Source of the DNA: Jingyaoa shaoxingensis
Lineage (GTDB): Bacteria; Bacillota; Clostridia; Lachnospirales; Lachnospiraceae
Assembly (NCBI RefSeq): GCF_014385005.1
Contig: NZ_JACRSZ010000024.1
Coordinates: 1-34,476 of the forward strand
Direction of reading: 5' to 3'
DNA: 34,476 bases
Part shown: positions 31,561 to 34,476 of the stretch, in pieces
Layout: each line of letters starts with the position of its first letter
Numbering within the stretch: position 1 is the stretch's first letter
The notes under the pieces: generated by a model
What the model was told of the DNA's origin: nothing
Database searches by the model: none
The model's input: the letters and a program-made list of their open reading frames with translations, nothing else
Made by a program: the position numbers and the translations under genes

Positions 31561-32295
31561 TCAACCGATATAGCTCTCGATCTTCTTATTAAGACCGGTG
31601 CGGAAGCAGTGCTTCTCACGGCGGTATCTATCATCGATCTTGATGAACTGCCGCTTGGGAGCGGAGAATACGATAAAGCTGTCTACATACACGGGAATAT
31701 CGAAGCCTTTGTCACCAACAGCCTTTTCCAAGCACTTCTTGAGCAGGCGGCGTTTAAGTGCCATCTTCTGTGCCAGAGGAACCTTGTCGTAGCACTCATC
31801 ACCGGCGAATACCATTCTTCCGTCTTCTGTATGGGTCAAGTCGGATTTCACTTTCTTGACTTCCAGAATAATTACACCATTGTCGGTCAGCACGATATCA
31901 TCCAGTTCGGTTTCGTCAATGCCGTCAGCGATGTACACATTACGGAAAATCTGTGTGTTCGGTCGGTTAAGAAATTCCAGAGTTCTGTACACAAGACTTT
32001 CACCCTTAGCACCGGACATGGTGATAGCCATTTCCTTTGCCAGCTTCTTCATGGTCAGCACACCATTATGTACTGCGGGATGGCCGCGGAGTTCTTTTTT
32101 TCGAGCGGTAGACTCCATAATGAACAATGCCTCGTCAATGCGCATACCTTCGTGATAATCGTTACCGGAGATCATCTTGCAAATCATGTCTTGGAACTGT
32201 ACGATGTCAGAAACATATTCCTTAAATGTACACTCATGGGACATTAACAAATTGCTGCTTTCCATTTCTTTGATAAAATCTTCTGCCGTTTTCAT
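31561..32295 (-). CDS. NERD domain (nuclease-related) protein, C-terminally interrupted
   Basis: Predicted 244-residue protein. An N-terminal helical part (1-90) is followed by a NERD domain with GAKGESLVYRTLEFL (about 95-109), TELDDIVLTDNGVIILEVKK (Asp133, Glu145, Lys147) and later VYVDSFIVFSAPK. The D...ExK arrangement is the PD-(D/E)xK nuclease core, so DNA cleavage or processing is plausible. ATG follows AAAGGAG. The TGA that ends it is in the same frame as a further 120 sense codons, so the protein may be a truncated form of a membrane-anchored NERD protein. It lies 19 bp after a 52-residue gene and is driven from promoter element B. Confidence 0.8.
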   Translation of the reverse strand: MKTAEDFIKEMESSNLLMSHECTFKEYVSDIVQFQDMICKMISGNDYHEGMRIDEALFIMESTARKKELRGHPAVHNGVLTMKKLAKEMAITMSGAKGESLVYRTLEFLNRPNTQIFRNVYIADGIDETELDDIVLTDNGVIILEVKKVKSDLTHTEDGRMVFAGDECYDKVPLAQKMALKRRLLKKCLEKAVGDKGFDIPVYVDSFIVFSAPKRQFIKIDDRYRREKHCFRTGLNKKIESYIG

Positions 32296-32314
32296 AAATC
32301 ATTCTCCTTTGAAA

Positions 32315-32473
32315 TTATTTGTTCTTCTCTTTTTGCTCAACGATCTTTGTATTATTTTTGTTAGTTCCAACCGACAACACCGCATAACTGAGACCAATTT
32401 GCCTTGCATAGCGCTCGTTATTGTCGATCTTCTGAATGAGGCGGCTGGCTAATACACGTTCTCTCGCCTTCAC
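32315..32473 (-). CDS. Small helical protein upstream of the NERD gene
   Basis: Predicted 52-residue basic protein: KARERVLASRLIQKIDNNER, then YARQIGLSYAVLSVG and a Lys/Asn-rich tail. It starts with GTG at 32473, about 8 nt after AGAGGAG; an ATG in that region is out of frame and stops at once. No recognised family. The arrangement (short helical protein, then NERD gene 19 bp on) suggests co-expression. It is the first gene after promoter element B. Confidence 0.55.
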   Translation of the reverse strand: MKARERVLASRLIQKIDNNERYARQIGLSYAVLSVGTNKNNTKIVEQKEKNK

Positions 32474-32524
32474 GAAACCATCTCCTCTCAATAACAAATC
32501 TTCTTAATTGCTTTCTATGGCTAA

Positions 32525-32573
32525 ATTATACCGCCGCATTCGTTCGATATAAATGGTTACAAGTGCAAGATAG
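32525..32573 (-). promoter_or_regulatory. Promoter element copy B
   Basis: Minus-strand TATAAT (32525-32530), 17-bp spacer, weak -35 TTTATA (32548-32553), and directly upstream the block CTATCTTGCACTTGTAACC, which matches copy A at most positions. Copy B lacks the perfect inverted repeat of copy A. Confidence 0.55.
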
Positions 32574-32598
32574 AGATGCCTATTTTCTCTCTAAAGGC

Positions 32599-32630
32599 AA
32601 AAAAACACCCCAGCATTTCTGCTGAGGTGT
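32599..32630 (-). terminator. Terminator of the XRE operon
   Basis: Arms ACACCTCAGCA / TGCTGGGGTGT (one G-U pair) followed on the minus strand by seven T. It lies 10 bp past the stop of the 170-residue regulator gene. Confidence 0.9.
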
Positions 32631-32640
32631 CGAAGGAAGA

Positions 32641-33153
32641 TTATTTCTTTTCTTTATGTGCTTTATATGCTTCGATGTCGATTGCGCCAGTTACCAACAT
32701 ACGCTCAGACCAAAGTTGCAAGGTTTCAACCGTGATGGAGATACGTTCCAATTCCTCTTGGATATGGACAAAATCTGCAATTTCGTCGTCAGAGATTTCA
32801 CCATCTGCTGTAATTTCGATGAGACGTTCTTTGCTCTTCTGAATGGAGTTTAAGGATGCTAACATTTCCAGCACAATCTGTGACAGATCTTTCACCTTAA
32901 TCTCCGGAACATACTCCTGTCCAATCGGACAAACATTTGCGCAATAATGATTGCATAACCGAGGCTTCTTGTAGGCTACGGACATTTCCAACACTTCATC
33001 TGGATGGGGCCGGGATTTTTCACTTTCTATTTTCTCAATGCGTTCTGCAGAAATCCATCCAAGAAGTTCACTTGCCTTTTCTCTGGAAAGGCCAAGTTCC
33101 TCTCGGAATATTTGATACTCTGTTTTATTCTCTTTTGTAGATACACGTCCCAC
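32641..33153 (-). CDS. XRE-type helix-turn-helix protein with Cys cluster
   Basis: Predicted 170-residue DNA-binding protein. An N-terminal helix-turn-helix (about 14-60: IFREELGLSREKASELLG, SAERIEKIESEKSRPHPDEV) is followed by CNHYCANVC (Cys67, Cys71, Cys75), which could hold a metal or iron-sulfur centre. A C-terminal helical region (about 90-165) looks like a coiled-coil. Start GTG at 33153 follows TTAGGAGGT. It is the last gene of the operon, 17 bp after the membrane protein gene. Target unknown; a redox- or metal-responsive regulator is a reasonable guess. Confidence 0.75.
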   Translation of the reverse strand: MGRVSTKENKTEYQIFREELGLSREKASELLGWISAERIEKIESEKSRPHPDEVLEMSVAYKKPRLCNHYCANVCPIGQEYVPEIKVKDLSQIVLEMLASLNSIQKSKERLIEITADGEISDDEIADFVHIQEELERISITVETLQLWSERMLVTGAIDIEAYKAHKEKK

Positions 33154-33170
33154 GATTCTACCTCCTAATA

Positions 33171-33596
33171 TCAAAGAACTAATATGCCAACGGCAAAGAA
33201 AATTAGTTCTATTGCGTATGTAATGTAATCAATAACTTTGCCGTCATCATCCAACCTTTTTCTAAAAAGGTCGATAAGAAACCAAAACGGCGTTAAGAAT
33301 AAACCTAATATTTCTTCTGCAATATGGGCAAAAAAGATAACAAAAAGGTTATCTGATTTGAACGACAATCCCTCTCCACCATCACCGTACTTGGTCGCAA
33401 AGGCTCCGATAATTGCAATAGGGATAAATAACACACAAGCCCAAAACAGGAAGGCAATGAAAAATGTCGTGAAATTCGTCACGTTCAGTTTTGCATCCCA
33501 TAAAGCAGGAAATGTTGTTTTGCCAGTGCATAGGCAAATAATGGTTGAAATCAAACTATAGAAGGAGATTTCATGAAACTTTCCCAGTATTGACAT
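33171..33596 (-). CDS. Hypothetical membrane protein
   Basis: Predicted 141-residue protein with about four hydrophobic segments (about 10-25, 42-66, 83-108 and 120-141) and a charged loop LFRKRLDDDGKVID. No recognised family. Its start lies 2 bp after the stop of the small XRE repressor gene, and its ribosome site GGAGGG is inside that gene, so the two are coupled. It sits between two DNA-binding proteins and may be sensed or controlled by them. Confidence 0.7.
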   Translation of the reverse strand: MSILGKFHEISFYSLISTIICLCTGKTTFPALWDAKLNVTNFTTFFIAFLFWACVLFIPIAIIGAFATKYGDGGEGLSFKSDNLFVIFFAHIAEEILGLFLTPFWFLIDLFRKRLDDDGKVIDYITYAIELIFFAVGILVL

Positions 33597-33598
33597 CG

Positions 33599-33835
33599 TT
33601 ACATCCCTCCTATGTGTTTCTTGAATTCGGGGTCATCCGATGTAAATTCCAGAATATCATCGACACCGCAGTTTAGAGTTTTGCAAATCTTCTCAATACT
33701 ATCGAGAGAAATATAATTGTCACGCTTGATACGAGTAATGATGTTGGCACTAAAACCGGCTTTCTCCATCAGCTCAGCGTTGGTCATACCCTTGTCGATC
33801 AGCAAGTGAAATAACTTTTTGTATGTTACAGCCAT
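33599..33835 (-). CDS. Small XRE/Cro-type repressor
   Basis: Predicted 78-residue regulator that is almost all helix-turn-helix: YKKLFHLLIDKGMTNAELME, then KAGFSANIITRIKRDNYISL, and SIEKICKTLNCGVDDILEF, the Cro/CI pattern common near mobile elements. Start ATG follows AAGGAGG. Its promoter carries a palindromic operator in the spacer, fitting autoregulation. First gene of a three-gene operon. Confidence 0.88.
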   Translation of the reverse strand: MAVTYKKLFHLLIDKGMTNAELMEKAGFSANIITRIKRDNYISLDSIEKICKTLNCGVDDILEFTSDDPEFKKHIGGM

Positions 33836-33862
33836 AGTGAATACCTCCTTACAATAAAAACC

Positions 33863-33891
33863 ATTATATCACGAAAACGTGATTTTTTCAA
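33863..33891 (-). promoter_or_regulatory. Promoter with internal operator for the XRE operon
   Basis: Minus-strand TTGAAA (33886-33891), exactly 17 bp, TATAAT (33863-33868). The spacer contains the palindrome ATCACG-TTTT-CGTGAT (33868-33883). A repressor bound there would block RNA polymerase; the first gene product is the obvious candidate. Confidence 0.78.
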
Positions 33892-33938
33892 TAAGTTTGC
33901 ACAAATCCATTTCCCGTCCACGCAGAAAGGAAAGGAGG

Positions 33939-33964
33939 GGCTTGTGTCCCTTTGAACACAAGCC
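33939..33964. repeat. Hairpin after the tnpV remnant
   Basis: Arms GGCTTGTGT / ACACAAGCC around an 8-nt loop, 10 bp past the end of the TnpV remnant. The following minus-strand bases are C/T-rich (CCCTCCTTTCC), so it may be a weak terminator belonging to the element. Confidence 0.55.
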
Positions 33965-33974
33965 ACCTGCGGTA

Positions 33975-34339
33975 TCAGTTATATACCAATCCGCTTTTTA
34001 CAATTTCCTCGGCACGATTACGGATACCATTTACGACTCTAACTCACGCTATCTGGTCAGATGCTTTCATATCCTCTGTCACGTCCTCGGTAGCTTTCAT
34101 CTGCTCGATGATAAGTTCAAGGCTGCTTTATACTTGCTTGTTCAAATCTGCCAGATACATCCACAATTCACCGCTAAGGCACAGGTCATTGAAGCAGGTT
34201 GGATTATATTCTTTGATATAATCTCTATGCATTCGTCCCCAGCGGCCAATGGGGTGCTTTCCTCTGGTAAGCGAATGTCGGGAGTATAGTAATCACCACA
34301 ACGAATATAAGTTCCCGCATTCTCTGTTCCTCCAATCAT
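33975..34339 (-). pseudogene. TnpV-like protein, decayed
   Basis: Fits the TnpV pattern of transposon-encoded proteins in Clostridia over about 120 codons: GGTENAGTYIRCGDYYTPDI, RLPEES, then in a second frame PIGRWGRMHRDYIKEYNP, CLSGELWMYLADLNKQV, IIEQMKATEDVTEDMKASDQ and NGIRNRAEEIVKSGLVYN. It is broken by an extra base near 34256 (four C where three are expected), a TAA after LNKQV and a TGA where the family has Trp (QMAWV). With three lesions it is a true pseudogene and marks past mobile-element activity. Confidence 0.82.
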
Positions 34340-34413
34340 AGCATGAAAAGTTATTAAGTAAGCGTCCAATAAGAGGGTGTATCGAAATTTCTGGCTGTTG
34401 CATGTAAACTATT

Positions 34414-34457
34414 GATTAGAGTTTTGGGAGTTGACTCTAAAAACTCTAACTCTAATC
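34414..34457. repeat. Inverted repeat before the plus-strand gene
   Basis: Arms GATTAGAGTT (34414-34423) and AACTCTAATC (34448-34457), with further AGAGTTTT/AAAACTCT pairing inside. It lies just before a ribosome site and start codon on the plus strand, so it may be an operator or the end of a mobile element. Confidence 0.45.
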
Positions 34458-34471
34458 TAAGGAGCAGGCTT

Positions 34472-34476
34472 ATGGA
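34472..34476 (+). CDS. Start of a plus-strand gene cut by the window edge
   Basis: TAAGGAGCAGGCTT then ATGGA: a good ribosome binding site (34459-34464) and start codon in the last bases. Only two codons are visible, so the product cannot be named. It would be the only plus-strand protein gene in the window, next to a mobile-element remnant. Confidence 0.5.

Noticed and set aside
31561..34100. Possible reading of TGA as Trp (recoded stop), since TGA interrupts both the NERD frame and the TnpV frame, the latter at a Trp position
   Set aside because: Other intact genes here end in TGA (for example the kinase at 6504 and the small gene at 30675), and the TnpV relic also has a TAA and a frameshift, so local mutation is simpler than a changed code.
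34373..34400. Insertion-sequence end resembling GAGGGTGTATCGAAATTTC
   Set aside because: It resembles the ends of some insertion sequences, but no partner repeat or transposase is visible in the window, so it cannot be supported.
1..34476. CRISPR array, rRNA or ordinary tRNA genes
   Set aside because: No regularly spaced repeats, no rRNA-like sequence, and the only tRNA-like fold belongs to tmRNA.

Overview
The window looks like chromosomal DNA of a low-to-medium GC Firmicute, most likely a gut Lachnospiraceae (Blautia/Dorea/Ruminococcus-like; genus not resolvable here). The grounds are strong AGGAGG ribosome binding sites, sigma-A type promoters, and the clostridial order gpmI - (eno position) - secG - rnr - smpB - ssrA. 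Almost every gene lies on the minus strand, so transcription runs from high to low coordinates.

Region 1 (1-11.3 kb): a YitT-type membrane protein; a response regulator/histidine kinase pair followed by an ABC-2 ATPase and permease; an orotate-phosphoribosyltransferase-like protein with an altered PRPP loop; and a surface/signalling cluster reading SH3b-repeat secreted protein, SGNH hydrolase, response regulator, histidine kinase and a small SIR2-like protein translationally coupled to the kinase.

Region 2 (11.3-19.1 kb): the trans-translation and RNA-quality block (ssrA tmRNA, smpB, rnr, secG). It is preceded by gpmI, a 108-residue unknown and a shrunken enolase-like gene at the place where related genomes usually carry eno. 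Homoserine dehydrogenase lies upstream of gpmI.

Region 3 (19.1-28.0 kb): two uptake systems. One is a complete branched-chain amino acid ABC importer (livJ-livH-livM-livG-livF order). The other is a TAXI-type TRAP transporter (binding protein plus fused DctQM permease). Each has a hairpin between the binding-protein gene and the membrane genes, which fits high binding-protein expression. A low-molecular-weight tyrosine phosphatase follows.

Region 4 (28.0-34.5 kb) is accessory. It holds an HExxH metallopeptidase-like protein; a tiny holin-like toxin with a convergent antisense RNA (type I toxin-antitoxin architecture); a three-gene operon (72-aa unknown, 52-aa DUF1232-like membrane protein, secreted peptidoglycan-binding protein); a small-protein/NERD operon whose NERD gene is split from a coiled-coil/membrane tail by one in-frame TGA; a three-gene XRE-regulator operon with an operator inside its promoter; and a decayed TnpV gene. 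A new plus-strand gene begins in the last five bases. The first two operons share a diverged copy of the same promoter/upstream element, so they are probably co-regulated.

The most interesting items are the degenerate enolase paralogue with a Shine-Dalgarno-sequestering hairpin, the toxin/antisense locus with its structured leader, the TGA-interrupted NERD protein, and the duplicated promoter element. All calls are from reading the sequence; no database search was run.
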